Assembly (NCBI RefSeq): GCF_024834055.1
Contig: NZ_JANUXZ010000002.1
Location: 1-64,000, forward strand
Direction: 5' to 3'
DNA from: Corynebacterium sp. ES2730-CONJ
Lineage (GTDB): Bacteria; Actinomycetota; Actinomycetes; Mycobacteriales; Mycobacteriaceae
Length of the DNA stretch: 64,000 bases
Positions 8,023 to 16,477 of this stretch are shown here, piece by piece; the first letter of the stretch is position 1, and each line of letters opens with the position of its first letter. A program made the position numbers and the translations under genes. The notes below the pieces were generated by a model. It saw only the letters and a program-made list of their open reading frames with translations. It was not told the origin of the DNA and did not search any database.

Positions 8023-8895
8023 TTAGGCCACCTCCTTAGCTACTGCCCTTTGTGCGCTGGTAACTGTGCGCCGCGCCTCCAGCTCTGAGAGTCCAACACC
8101 CATTGCGGCGTTGATTAGCTCATCTTCGATACTGTGCCCATCTTCTAGTGCCTTGCGAGCTGCCCAATACAGCGCCTTGTTGCGGTTACCTTCAACAGCC
8201 TTAGCAACCACATCTACAAGCCCCTTATGTGATTTATCGCCCTTGTACACGCCCCGGCGCGCCGGGCTGGTGTGGGATGGTTTTAGCGGTTTGAATACGT
8301 GTGGTCTTAGCCAGGTGGGCAGTTCTGGCAGTGCTGTGAGTGGGTGCCAGTGGTGGATGTGGTACATCCCGCCGGTGGTGGGGTGAACGCTGGGGGGCAT
8401 GACCAGATAACCGGCGTGGGTTTTAAGGTCGATGCCTGATGTTGTGGCACCTAGTTGGCCGCGTAAGTCTCTGAGGTAAGGCAGGGTGAACCAAAGGTGC
8501 CAGCCACCGGAGCCGGTAGAGATGGTTAGTGTTTCCGGCACATGTCTACCGGCGCATAAGTCTTTCCAGTACTGTATGCCGCCGTTTTTAACGTCAATGT
8601 CGATAACGATTACATCAGCTGGGGGACGTGCCCCAATGTTGGCGGTTGGGTGGGCAGTCCACCAGTTAGCTACTTTCTTTGGGTCACTGGTGAAACTTTT
8701 GAACCCATTGGGCACAGCTTGCGTTAGGGGGCGTTTACCGTCTAGTGGGCCTACTTCCAGCCCGGCGCGCGCCCACCGGAGTGCGCCTACTTTCGGCCAT
8801 TGTGAGCGTTCCACCTGCCCGAACATGGTAGTATTAGGGTAGCTTTTTATGGCCCCCGCGTATGTCCCTACTGTGGGGGTTTTCTTGTTGCTCAT
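8023..8895 (-). CDS. primase-polymerase (AEP / prim-pol domain)
   Basis: A 290-residue archaeo-eukaryotic-type primase. The metal-binding motif is DID at 99-101 (VIDIDVKNGG) and the second motif is STGSGGWHLWF at 126-136 with its histidine, both typical of prim-pol domains that synthesise primers on mobile elements. A small C-terminal helical domain (about 215-290) may contact the helicase. Gene order (small ORFs, prim-pol, helicase, origin) supports autonomous replication of the excised element. Confidence 0.9.
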   Translation of the reverse strand: MSNKKTPTVGTYAGAIKSYPNTTMFGQVERSQWPKVGALRWARAGLEVGPLDGKRPLTQAVPNGFKSFTSDPKKVANWWTAHPTANIGARPPADVIVIDIDVKNGGIQYWKDLCAGRHVPETLTISTGSGGWHLWFTLPYLRDLRGQLGATTSGIDLKTHAGYLVMPPSVHPTTGGMYHIHHWHPLTALPELPTWLRPHVFKPLKPSHTSPARRGVYKGDKSHKGLVDVVAKAVEGNRNKALYWAARKALEDGHSIEDELINAAMGVGLSELEARRTVTSAQRAVAKEVA

Positions 8896-8898
8896 TGT

Positions 8899-9162
8899 CT
8901 ATGCACCACCCTGTTGGTGGTTGTGGTCGTGCAGTAGCCAGTGGGCCAACTTCACCAGTTGATCTCTGTCGACCATTGCGCCAACAGTCTTGGTGGTGGA
9001 CCCGTGCTTAACCAACTCAATTTCTAGCACTTCATCACCTGGGAAGGCGTTGAGCGAGTAGTGCTTGACTGCGATAGTTGCGGTTATTTCGCGCTTATCT
9101 CCCCGGTTGAAAGTCAGTGCGAGGGTGTCCCGTTGTACCAGTATTGGTGCTTGGCTTGCCAT
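8899..9162 (-). CDS. hypothetical protein of the integrative element
   Basis: An 87-residue protein of no recognised family, 3 bp before the primase-polymerase gene in the same operon. It is predicted mostly beta (residues 5-60), ending in a short helix rich in His (HWLLHDHNH). Position suggests a replication accessory role. It has neither a signal peptide nor a DNA-binding motif that I can see. Confidence 0.65.
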   Translation of the reverse strand: MASQAPILVQRDTLALTFNRGDKREITATIAVKHYSLNAFPGDEVLEIELVKHGSTTKTVGAMVDRDQLVKLAHWLLHDHNHQQGGA

Positions 9163-9165
9163 TGT

Positions 9166-9495
9166 TTATTCACCCCCTTGAATGCTTGTAAGGCGCGCTG
9201 GGTTGTTGAGTCTTAGCCCTCCGGTGTTTGTTGTGGAATACACGGGCATGCCGGTTGTGTAGGTATCCCTGCCTGTGGGCAGTAAAGGGCGGGTGCCGTT
9301 TACTTCAACCGGGGCGGGGTGCATCTCCATTAGCCCTGCGTCTAGCAGTTGAGTTTCCACCGCGTCTTGCAGCTCCCCTAGGACGGTAGATAGGGACTCC
9401 TGGTTTTCGGTGGTGTCACCAAAGTAACTAACGTCTGTGTATATGCGCACCAGCTCACGGATGTAGATTAAGCGGTCTGCGTTCGTTGTGACCAT
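9166..9495 (-). CDS. hypothetical protein of the integrative element
   Basis: A 109-residue protein of unknown function. I chose the ATG at 9495 because it overlaps the stop of the preceding gene by one base (TAATG), suggesting coupling. The first 60 residues look helical and acidic; the C-terminus is low-complexity with many Thr, Gly and Asn. Confidence 0.6.
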   Translation of the reverse strand: MVTTNADRLIYIRELVRIYTDVSYFGDTTENQESLSTVLGELQDAVETQLLDAGLMEMHPAPVEVNGTRPLLPTGRDTYTTGMPVYSTTNTGGLRLNNPARLTSIQGGE

Positions 9496-9701
9496 TAGGC
9501 TGCATCCCCCCATGAGTCGGTAGGGATGAGTAGGGCATCTACATCAGCGGGTTTGAGGCGTATCATGCGCCCGTTGCGGTAGGCACGTAGCTTACCCTCA
9601 GCGATGTATTTACGCAGTGTGCGTTCTGCTATGTTCACGCGGGCTGATGCCTCTTTGAGCGTGATGAAAACCGCTGCTATAGCGGGTATTTTTTCAAACA
9701 A
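9495..9701 (-). CDS. excisionase-like HTH protein (Xis/AlpA/MerR type)
   Basis: A 68-residue DNA-binding protein. Residues 14-35 form a helix-turn-helix (KEASARVNIAERTLRKYI), and a wing (EGKLRAYRNGRMIRLKPADV) follows, as in the excisionase family. It starts with TTG preceded by AGGAG. It probably binds att arms to favour excision and may also regulate the operon. No separate CI-like repressor is visible, which makes this the main candidate regulator. Confidence 0.8.
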   Translation of the reverse strand: MFEKIPAIAAVFITLKEASARVNIAERTLRKYIAEGKLRAYRNGRMIRLKPADVDALLIPTDSWGDAA

Positions 9702-9750
9702 GTTGCGTCTCCTTTGAGATAGCTATGACAAACTATCCCCGGACGCAACT
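9701..9750 (-). promoter_or_regulatory. inverted-repeat operator before the xis-replication operon
   Basis: AGTTGCGTC (9701-9709) and GACGCAACT (9742-9750) form a perfect 9-bp inverted repeat. Inside it, GATAG (9718-9722) and CTATC (9733-9737) form a second one. The outer arms contain GTTGCGT, the core of the arm-type sites at both element ends, so the same protein (integrase or excisionase) may act here. The promoter should lie in or near this segment, though I could not assign a clear -10. Confidence 0.5.
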
Positions 9751-9836
9751 CGCAGGTCTACCGGCCTTTATCTGCATTACACAGTTGATGGTAATAACCG
9801 CTTACCACAGCACCATGCGGCCGCTAAGTGCATACT

Positions 9837-10352
9837 TTAGCACATTGCTGCGCGCTCACAAGCTTGACGCAAGGTCCTGGAATCTATCTCGGTAATCCCG
9901 GCGCGCCGCAATTTCACCAGCACGGGAGCCAGCTTAGAGACCCGAACCTTGAACGAGTCGTGACAGCCTAAATTAAAATCACACAGGTAGTCTCCATCCC
10001 TCAGGGGAGATGACCGCTTTAGCTTTTCCAGACCTTCGTATCCAAGCATTCCCTCTCCGTATTTTCCGACATCACGGGGATATCTAGCATCATCGGGGTG
10101 CATCCAGCATTCCCCCCAGATGTGCCCATATGGGGGGTGGGGAACGTCACTGCCGGGGACCCAGCACAGTGCTCGATTGATATACCGCCCTTCTTCATCT
10201 TGGGCTAACCAATGACGAGGGCTAACACTTGGATCAATCCCTATGAGTTGCACACATTCTTCCCCTGATGCTGCTAACACGAAGCGCACCAGAGGGGTGT
10301 CATCTGGCTCTTTAACTAAAATTTCTACCGTCTCAATCCGTTCATCGTTCAC
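9837..10352 (-). CDS. hypothetical protein downstream of the integrase
   Basis: A 171-residue protein with no family I recognise. I chose the GTG at 10352, since GGAGGAG lies 6-8 nt upstream; an ATG at 10367 is in frame, but that Shine-Dalgarno would then lie inside the gene. It overlaps the integrase 3' end by 11 bp. The N-terminal half (EILVKEPDDTPLVRFVLA) looks beta-rich; the middle is rich in Trp, His and Pro (HPPYGHIWGECWMHPDD) with several Cys, and the end is a basic helix pair. Possible cargo of the element (immunity or host-interaction gene), but this is only from position. Confidence 0.65.
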   Translation of the reverse strand: MNDERIETVEILVKEPDDTPLVRFVLAASGEECVQLIGIDPSVSPRHWLAQDEEGRYINRALCWVPGSDVPHPPYGHIWGECWMHPDDARYPRDVGKYGEGMLGYEGLEKLKRSSPLRDGDYLCDFNLGCHDSFKVRVSKLAPVLVKLRRAGITEIDSRTLRQACERAAMC

Positions 10353-11625
10353 TGCTCGCTCCTCCATTAGTATTCATTTCTCCTATCGTGGCACTAACTT
10401 TATCCATGAGTGAATCAGTGCGCCCGGCTCTGACTTTCATATACACACCCAAGATGACGGACACATCTTCGTGCCCCAACAGCTTGCCAATCTCTTTCAA
10501 GTGCGCGCCCTGTTCTGCCAGCCGGGTAATCAACCAGTTGCGCCCGTTATGGGGCTTAATCTCTGGACTAGCCCCGGCGCGTTCCACAGCACGTTTCAAG
10601 ATACTTCTAAAACTGGTGTCCATGACCATGGCACCCGTGGTAGTAGTGGTCAGTAGCCGCGCTTTGCGGGTGCCCTTACCCTCCACCAATAGCGTGGGCT
10701 GGGTAGGTGCATACTTCTCCAGGTGCTCTACAAACAGTGGCACATCAGTAGCCAAGATAGGCACCTCTCTGAACCCGGCTTGCGTCTTAGGTGGTTGCAC
10801 AACCATGTGAGTATTGCCGCCGTCTGCAAGACGCCCGGCATTCTGCTTGACTGCCACCACTACCCTAGGCAAGGCACCACCGGGCTGGGCTATGACCTTC
10901 ACACTATCGAGTTCAACCGCTAGCGCCTCACCAATGCGCAACCCGTGGTGCAACATTAAAGATGCAAGGACGCGATAACGCGCGGGCATGTTGTCGATAA
11001 TCGCGTTAATCTCCCAGTCTTGCGGCAAGTACTTTTCATTGGGCTTAATCTTCTTCCCTGCCTCTGGAATATCCACCGGGTTGGCGTCCAACAGCTCACG
11101 CCTTACAGCCTCAGCACACGCCGCCTTTAACTGCTTATAGGCTTGCTGGTTAATCGTGTGCGCATCTGGGTAGCACCGTTGCACACCATCCCACCAGCGG
11201 TACACGTCCTTCTTGGTAAGCTCTGCCAGCCTTATCCCTCTCAAAGAACACACATCCGCATCTGTGGCACCAGCATCACACGGACGGGTTATGCGCACTC
11301 GCACCACCCGTCGGTAATTCTGCATAGTCGTGGCGCGCCGGGCTGTTGCGCCCTGTTCTAGTGAGTCGTGGAACTTATCTAGCCACTGCCCAACTGTTTC
11401 AGATGCCGCCGCCTCTTTCGCCGCGCGTTGCTCTGGTGGTGTCCATGTCCCTAGTTCGATGAGCCTACGCTCTGCAGCTAACCAGCCCCGGGCGTCTGTA
11501 CGAGTGGGGAATGAACGGCCGGGGGTATGTCGTTTGCCGTCTGCCCCCGTGTATTGAGCGGTAAACCGGTTGCGGGTTTTGCGCACCGTGCCCCAATCAC
11601 TACGCGCGCGCCGGGTACCTGCCAT
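10342..11625 (-). CDS. tyrosine integrase of the ssrA element
   Basis: A 427-residue site-specific tyrosine recombinase. The N-terminal arm-binding region (1-60) and SAM-like core-binding domain (75-180) precede a catalytic domain with R230 (HHGLRIGEA), K280, H359-x-x-R362 (HNGR), H385 (LLGHED) and nucleophile Y395 (ILGVYMKV), all present. It lies next to the tmRNA gene, as usual for integrases that use RNA-gene 3' ends. Phased GTTGCGTA sites upstream are probable binding sites for its N-terminal domain. It appears intact. Confidence 0.95.
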   Translation of the reverse strand: MAGTRRARSDWGTVRKTRNRFTAQYTGADGKRHTPGRSFPTRTDARGWLAAERRLIELGTWTPPEQRAAKEAAASETVGQWLDKFHDSLEQGATARRATTMQNYRRVVRVRITRPCDAGATDADVCSLRGIRLAELTKKDVYRWWDGVQRCYPDAHTINQQAYKQLKAACAEAVRRELLDANPVDIPEAGKKIKPNEKYLPQDWEINAIIDNMPARYRVLASLMLHHGLRIGEALAVELDSVKVIAQPGGALPRVVVAVKQNAGRLADGGNTHMVVQPPKTQAGFREVPILATDVPLFVEHLEKYAPTQPTLLVEGKGTRKARLLTTTTTGAMVMDTSFRSILKRAVERAGASPEIKPHNGRNWLITRLAEQGAHLKEIGKLLGHEDVSVILGVYMKVRAGRTDSLMDKVSATIGEMNTNGGASSER

Positions 11626-11662
11626 GTCTGCCCTTCTTCACTGGGTAATCCATGCGGCAAGC

Positions 11663-11693
11663 GTTGCGTATCTGTTGCGTAACTGTTGCGTAA
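11663..11693 (+). repeat. integrase arm-type sites, right (3 copies)
   Basis: GTTGCGTA occurs at 11663, 11674 and 11685, each 11 bp apart (one helical turn), between the integrase start and the att core. The left end carries two copies in the same orientation and phase. Confidence 0.7.
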
Positions 11694-11768
11694 ACAAGTC
11701 GTTTCCTTGCCACTCAATGCCGCTTATGGCAACATAGTATCATGCCTTTAACCAGCCCGGATACAACA

Positions 11769-11799
11769 AAACCCCCGGTAAATACTTACCAGGGATTTT
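11769..11799 (-). terminator. current tmRNA terminator (supplied by the element)
   Basis: AAACCCCCGGTA (11769-11780) and TACCAGGGATTTT (11787-11799) form an imperfect hairpin flanked by A and T runs, just beyond the tmRNA 3' end. It lies inside the element, replacing the original terminator now at 5103-5136. Confidence 0.65.
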
Positions 11800-11806
11800 G
11801 CTATCA

Positions 11807-11822
11807 GTGGAGCCGCCGGGAA
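11807..11822 (-). repeat. att site, right (within tmRNA 3' end)
   Basis: GTGGAGCCGCCGGGAA is identical to 5142-5157. It contains the acceptor-stem 3' strand and part of the T arm of tmRNA, so insertion left the RNA gene functional. Confidence 0.85.
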
Positions 11823-12195
11823 TCGAACCCGGGTCCTACGTCACCGTATCAGGGCTTCTCCGTGCGCAGTTCGCGCGAGGATCTTTTCTCTGACTCTCCG
11901 GCTGTGACGAACAATTCCGGATGATGAGCCGCAGTTACAAGTGAAAGTCCTTATTCACCCCTTGTAACCAAGGGAATAAGCAAGTCTCTCTAGTCGATGC
12001 CGGGGTCTGGAACGGAGACGATTCCAGTCCGACAGACACGCAGGTCGCTGGCTATTCTAATTAGGCAGCGAGGGCGTAGTCACGCTGAGAATTCTCGGCG
12101 CTTATCAAGTTGCTACGACGCTTACGGTGGTCTCTAGCCTGCACCGGCACGCTTCCCCTGACGTAATGAACGCAGTCGAAACCAAAATCGACCCC
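11808..12195 (-). ncRNA. ssrA: transfer-messenger RNA (tmRNA)
   Basis: Read on the minus strand, the 5' end GGGGTCG (12195-12189) pairs with CGGCTCC at the 3' end, and the T arm GGGTTCGATTCCC is present. The tag frame begins within GCC GAG AAT and reads A-ENSQRDYALAA then TAA (near 12062-12097), close to corynebacterial and mycobacterial tags. The 3' CCA is not encoded (CTG follows discriminator A), so it must be added. It rescues stalled ribosomes together with SmpB, whose gene lies just upstream. About 388 nt; the 3' end was rebuilt by the integrated element. Confidence 0.95.
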
Positions 12196-12277
12196 GTCGC
12201 CCGCTACTTGGGATTGATGCATAATAACTAGCGGGTAGGGTCAATGTTAACCGATCCGTTCCCTAAAGGCTAGCCGG

Positions 12278-12772
12278 CTAACCCTGAATCCCTTTGATTC
12301 GGCGGCCCAAATCGCGCACGATCTCTCGCTCTTCGGTGCGCCGCTTAATATCCTGGCGCTTGTCGTAGGCCTGCTTACCTTGGGCTAGACCCAGCTCTAC
12401 TTTGAGCCGACCGTCCTTGAAGTACATGCTGAGCGGGATAAGGGTTTTCTTACCATCACGCACTTTGCCCATCAACGAGTCTATTTCACGTCGATGCATG
12501 AGCAGTTTTCGGGTGCGTCTGGGCGTGTGGTTGGTCCAATGACCCGCAGAATATTCAGGGATGTGAAGATTGCGCAGCCACACTTCTCCATCGTCAATGG
12601 TGGCAAAAGCATCAAGAAGAGAACATTTACCTTCCCGCAACGACTTCACCTCGGTACCAACGAGCACAATGCCGCACTCATAGGTATCTAGGATGGTGTA
12701 ATCGTGCCGCGCCTTGCGATTGGTAGCGATAACGGGCTGGTTCTGCGACTTCTTCTTATTCTTTTTCGCCAT
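12278..12772 (-). CDS. smpB: SsrA-binding protein SmpB
   Basis: A 164-residue tmRNA partner that carries alanyl-tmRNA to stalled ribosomes. Characteristic segments are VIATNRKARHDYTILDTYECGI, GTEVKSLREGKCSL and a basic helical C-terminal tail (QAYDKRQDIKRRTEEREI). The lysine-rich N-terminus (MAKKNKKKSQ) is typical of actinobacteria. The gene directly precedes ssrA and follows ftsE-ftsX on the same strand, as in C. glutamicum. Confidence 0.97.
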   Translation of the reverse strand: MAKKNKKKSQNQPVIATNRKARHDYTILDTYECGIVLVGTEVKSLREGKCSLLDAFATIDDGEVWLRNLHIPEYSAGHWTNHTPRRTRKLLMHRREIDSLMGKVRDGKKTLIPLSMYFKDGRLKVELGLAQGKQAYDKRQDIKRRTEEREIVRDLGRRIKGIQG

Positions 12773-12801
12773 AGTTCACCTATTCTAACGTGTTATGAGT
12801 G

Positions 12802-13698
12802 CTAACTGCGCACATACCAACGCAAGGTAATTTGCGCCGTAATGGCCGCAAAAAGGATACCCAAAAGGCCCACGATTGGCGTAATAGCCCAGATATCGGC
12901 GCTCGTGACTCGGGCAATGAGTTGGGCATCGTAAAGCCCTGCCAGAGTGCGATCGACCACCCACACTTTGCCCAAAATAAGCGCAAGCCCCGAAAGGACA
13001 GCACCGAAGATAACGGCCACGATCGCTTCGAGAACAAAGGGCGCTTGGGTGTACCAGCGCGATGCTCCCACCATACGCATAATCGAGATCTCCTCCCTGC
13101 GGTTGAAGGCGGCGATTTGAACCATATTTACAATAAGGAATATGGCTGCGAGAGCTTGGATGCCCGCAAAGAGGAAGGTTGCATTTCTAATCGCGTCGAG
13201 GCTATCGGTTGCTCCACGCAGATCATCGACCTGATCGATGACACCGGCAACTTGAGGAAGCTCACGAACGGGGTCCAAGGGAGTGGTGTCAAGGGGATCG
13301 ACAAGGCGTATATGTAGTGCTGCGGGTAGCGCGTCGGGGCTCGTTTCCTCAACAAGGAGTGGATCCGAATCCTTAAATAGCTCCACGTAGCGCTTATAGG
13401 ATTCCTCGCGGGATCGGAAAATCACCGACTCAACCCCCGAGGATTTCTCCAGTTTCTTAAGTACCTGCTGGCAGTTGGGGGAACTGCAGGTGGTATCGGT
13501 TGCGGATAATTCATCATCGAACTGCACCATAACTTCCACACGGTCGAGATAAATCTCCTTTGTGCGCTCAGTCATATTGGTTACTAGAAAGCCTGTGGCT
13601 AATAGTGCTAGCGAAATAGCAGTGGTGATTATCAGCGCCAAGGTCATCGTAATATTGCGGCCAAGACCGCGGACGGCTTCTCGTAGTACAAATTTCAT
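12802..13698 (-). CDS. ftsX: cell-division ABC transporter permease FtsX
   Basis: A 298-residue membrane protein with the FtsX layout: one N-terminal helix (about 20-42), a large extracytoplasmic domain (about 45-165) and three C-terminal helices. With FtsE it transmits a signal across the membrane to peptidoglycan hydrolases at the septum. A Cys pair in the outer loop (CSSPNCQQVL) may form a disulfide, as in mycobacterial FtsX. It lies 9 bp after ftsE. Confidence 0.95.
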   Translation of the reverse strand: MKFVLREAVRGLGRNITMTLALIITTAISLALLATGFLVTNMTERTKEIYLDRVEVMVQFDDELSATDTTCSSPNCQQVLKKLEKSSGVESVIFRSREESYKRYVELFKDSDPLLVEETSPDALPAALHIRLVDPLDTTPLDPVRELPQVAGVIDQVDDLRGATDSLDAIRNATFLFAGIQALAAIFLIVNMVQIAAFNRREEISIMRMVGASRWYTQAPFVLEAIVAVIFGAVLSGLALILGKVWVVDRTLAGLYDAQLIARVTSADIWAITPIVGLLGILFAAITAQITLRWYVRS

Positions 13699-13707
13699 TG
13701 TCGTCTC

Positions 13708-14397
13708 CTACTGCGCTTCCCCATAGACCCCATGGGCGTCATCGCGTACTAGTGTGCCGAGCCGCAATTCGATGACGCGCCGGCGCATATCGTTGACTGC
13801 TTTGGCATTGTGGGTGGACATAACCACTGTGGTTCCCATCCGATTGATTTGATTGAGCAGTACCATAATCCCGTCTGCCGTATCGGGGTCGAGGTTGCCG
13901 GTTGGCTCGTCGGCAAGGAGGACCAAGGGCCGGTTGACAAAGGCGCGGGCGATAGCGACCCGCTGTTGTTCTCCGCCAGATAATTCTCCGGGTAATCTGT
14001 CCGATTTTGCTGCGAGTCCCACCATTTCCAAGGTTTCAGGTACCAGTTGGCGAATTTTTGCTGGCTTGGCACCGATCACCTCGAGGGCAAATGCGACATT
14101 ATCGTAGACGGTTTTTTGTTTGAGCAACCTAAAATCTTGAAAGACATAGCCGATCTTCTGGCGCAGTTTGTTGATCTGGGATCCCTTGAGCTTATTCACC
14201 TCGAGATCAGCTATTTTGATGGAGCCCGAGCTCACATTAGTTTCGCGGATCATCAATTCTAAAAAGGTTGATTTTCCGGATCCCGAGGGGCCGATCAGGA
14301 AGACGAAATCTCCCTTGTGGATATGCACCGATACCCGATCAAGCGCAGGTCTCGTGGACGTTTTATAGGATTTGGTGACGTTATCGAATGTGATCAC
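13708..14397 (-). CDS. ftsE: cell-division ATP-binding protein FtsE
   Basis: A 229-residue ABC ATPase partnering FtsX. Walker [10 protein letters not shown] (36-44), signature LSGGE (139-143), Walker B LLADE (160-164) and the switch histidine in MSTHN are all present. It drives conformational change of FtsX rather than transport. It lies between prfB and ftsX in a conserved actinobacterial cluster. Confidence 0.96.
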   Translation of the reverse strand: MITFDNVTKSYKTSTRPALDRVSVHIHKGDFVFLIGPSGSGKSTFLELMIRETNVSSGSIKIADLEVNKLKGSQINKLRQKIGYVFQDFRLLKQKTVYDNVAFALEVIGAKPAKIRQLVPETLEMVGLAAKSDRLPGELSGGEQQRVAIARAFVNRPLVLLADEPTGNLDPDTADGIMVLLNQINRMGTTVVMSTHNAKAVNDMRRRVIELRLGTLVRDDAHGVYGEAQ

Positions 14398-14455
14398 ATG
14401 CTCAGCCTACCGAAAGGCCTGTTATTTTTGTAGCCCAGTGAGGTTGATGTGACTC

Positions 14456-15550
14456 TTATTCGGCCGCCATTCGCCACCGAATCCCCTCCTCGAGGAATTT
14501 ATCAATATCGCCGTCGAGAACTTTCGAGGGGTCGTTGACCTCAAAATTATTACGCAGGTCCTTGACCATTTGATAGGGATGCAGCACATAAGATCGCATC
14601 TGATTTCCCCAACTGGCGTTACCACCAGCGCCGAGAGCATTCATTTCATCGCGCTCTTCTTGACGTTTCAGCTCGAGTAGTTTGGCTTGAAGTACTCGCA
14701 TAGCTGAGGCTTTATTTTGGATCTGGGATTTCTCATTCTGGCAGGTCACCACGATGCCAGTGGGGATGTGGGTCAGGCGCACCGCAGAATCGGTGGTATT
14801 CACGGACTGCCCACCAGGCCCTGAAGAGCGATAAACATCCACGCGTACCTCAGCGTCAGGAATGTCAATATGGTCCGTGGTCTCCACCACGGGAAGAACT
14901 TCTACCTCGGCGAAAGAAGTTTGGCGGCGGGCCTGATTATCGAAAGGGGAAATCCGCACCAAACGATGTGCTCCTTGCTCGACCGAGAGCGTTCCATACA
15001 TATACTCCCCGTGGATGACGAAAGTCGCCGATTTGATACCGGCTTCTTCGGCATAGGATATATCGTATATATCCACGCGATGATCCTTCTTTTCAGCCCA
15101 CCGGATATACATACGCATCAACATCTCGGCCCAGTCCGCAGCATCAACACCACCGGCTCCCGAGCGGATATTGATCAGTGCCTCGCGCTTGTCATATTCC
15201 CCCGATAGCATGGTCTTTACCTCAAGCGAAGCTATTTCTTCACCGAGCGAGTCGAGATCTGCTTGGAGCGCTCCTAGATCCTCACCCTCTTCTTCCATGA
15301 GTTCATACATCACCGGGAATTCCTCGAGGCGAGTGCGCAAAGATTCTATTTTTTTAAGCTGACTTTGCACATGCGATAGCGAGGACGTGACCCGCTGTGC
15401 CACCTCCGCGTCATCCCACAAGCTCGGGTCGGAGGCCTGCTGCTCCAGTTCGCGCACCCTAGCCGCCATCTCGTCGAGATCCATCACTTTTTCGATCGTC
15501 GTTAGGGTGGTCTCGAGCTGAGCCAGTTGAGAGACAATATCAGGGTGCAT
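14456..15550 (-). CDS. prfB: peptide chain release factor 2
   Basis: A 364-residue class I release factor for UGA/UAA. The codon-recognition tripeptide SPF (in RISPFDNQ) marks RF2 rather than RF1, and SGPGGQSVN holds the catalytic GGQ. The ATG at 15550 starts the usual N-terminus (MHPDIVSQL); 39 more bases are open upstream. The gene reads in one frame, so it lacks the autoregulatory +1 frameshift found in many bacteria. Divergent from hisN, with only 38 bp between the starts. Confidence 0.96.
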   Translation of the reverse strand: MHPDIVSQLAQLETTLTTIEKVMDLDEMAARVRELEQQASDPSLWDDAEVAQRVTSSLSHVQSQLKKIESLRTRLEEFPVMYELMEEEGEDLGALQADLDSLGEEIASLEVKTMLSGEYDKREALINIRSGAGGVDAADWAEMLMRMYIRWAEKKDHRVDIYDISYAEEAGIKSATFVIHGEYMYGTLSVEQGAHRLVRISPFDNQARRQTSFAEVEVLPVVETTDHIDIPDAEVRVDVYRSSGPGGQSVNTTDSAVRLTHIPTGIVVTCQNEKSQIQNKASAMRVLQAKLLELKRQEERDEMNALGAGGNASWGNQMRSYVLHPYQMVKDLRNNFEVNDPSKVLDGDIDKFLEEGIRWRMAAE

Positions 15551-15588
15551 AAGCAGATAGTTTAACGCGCCTAGCAAAACAAGGCACA

Positions 15589-16425
15589 ATGGGACTTATG
15601 ACGGATCACAAGAATATGGCCGAGATGATTCCCGCCATCACCAAAACCTTTTGCTTGAGTCACGACACCGATAGCGATCCCACTCTGGCTCAAGCCTTGG
15701 TTTATAACGCCGGGCGACTCGCGTGGCGTATCCGAGAAACGGGCCTAAGCATTGGATATAAAAGCAATATCACCGATGTGGTCACCCAAGCCGATCGCGC
15801 AGCTGAAGATTTTATCGCGGGCGCTCTGAGCATTTTGCGTCCCGACGACGGTATCCTCGGCGAGGAAGGGAGCAATCGCGTATCGACGAGCGGGAAAACA
15901 TGGGTGATTGATCCTGTTGATGGTACCTATAATTTCACCTCCAATAGTGATTATTTCTGCTCCGCCTTGGCCCTTAAGGAGGGCGATCGACTCCACTTCG
16001 GAGCGGTTCATCGCCCCGCTATGGGATATACCTGGATTGGCGGTAAAGATATTCCGACCAAACGCGATGGACAAGAATTATCTCCTCTTGGGCCTCACCC
16101 GCTCCCCGAGCTCAGTTTAGGAACTTATATCCACCCCACCTATCTCGCAGATGACGCGGTGCGAGATAGATGGTTGAAAGTTGCAACCGAGGTAGCCACT
16201 ATACGAATCCTCGGGGCAGCCTCAATCGACCTTGCTACTGTCGCCGAGGGGGGCCTGGGGTTGTGGATGCAGCATAGCGTGCACGAATGGGATTGGTTAC
16301 CTGGACTTGCCTTGATCCACGGAGTCGGTGGCACTGGAGTCACCGTCGACGCAGGTGGAGTACTATGGTCGATCGCCGGGCATAGCGAGGCAGTTGCAGC
16401 TGCTCAGGCGTTATTGAGCGATTGA
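15589..16425 (+). CDS. hisN: histidinol-phosphatase / inositol monophosphatase family (HisN)
   Basis: A 278-residue Mg-dependent phosphatase. The metal site is visible as GEEGS (91-95) and DPVDGT (108-113), with the distal WDW motif near residue 226. Family members hydrolyse histidinol phosphate or inositol monophosphate. In C. glutamicum the dedicated histidinol-phosphatase hisN lies next to prfB-ftsEX-smpB, so synteny favours HisN, but the paralogous inositol phosphatases cannot be excluded. The ATG at 15589 has AAGG upstream. Confidence 0.8.
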   Translation: MGLMTDHKNMAEMIPAITKTFCLSHDTDSDPTLAQALVYNAGRLAWRIRETGLSIGYKSNITDVVTQADRAAEDFIAGALSILRPDDGILGEEGSNRVSTSGKTWVIDPVDGTYNFTSNSDYFCSALALKEGDRLHFGAVHRPAMGYTWIGGKDIPTKRDGQELSPLGPHPLPELSLGTYIHPTYLADDAVRDRWLKVATEVATIRILGAASIDLATVAEGGLGLWMQHSVHEWDWLPGLALIHGVGGTGVTVDAGGVLWSIAGHSEAVAAAQALLSD

Positions 16426-16439
16426 TAATAGCTGATAAG

Positions 16440-16474
16440 AAAAAGGGAGCACATAGAATATGTGCTCCCTTTTT
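16440..16474. terminator. bidirectional terminator
   Basis: A perfect 16-bp inverted repeat (16440-16455 against 16459-16474, 3-nt loop) begins with AAAAA and ends with TTTTT. It lies between the convergent hisN and S1 protease genes and should terminate both. Confidence 0.9.
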
Positions 16475-16477
16475 AAC

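Larger units (their letters stand above)
5142..11822 (-). mobile_element. integrative element in the ssrA 3' end (satellite-like, about 6.7 kb)
   Basis: Bounded by 16-bp direct repeats of the tmRNA 3' end. From right to left it holds integrase, an unknown protein, an excisionase-like HTH protein, two small unknown proteins, primase-polymerase and SF3 helicase on the minus strand, then a candidate iteron origin and two small plus-strand genes. No capsid, tail, terminase, lysis, conjugation or partition gene is visible, so it is not a complete prophage or a conjugative element. Integration, excision and replication functions without virion genes suggest a phage satellite (PICI-like) or an integrating plasmid. 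Integrase arm-type repeats occur at both ends. Confidence 0.85.

Noticed and set aside
15480..15589. Programmed frameshift in prfB
   Set aside because: The gene reads through in one frame from the start; no in-frame stop or slippery site near codon 25.
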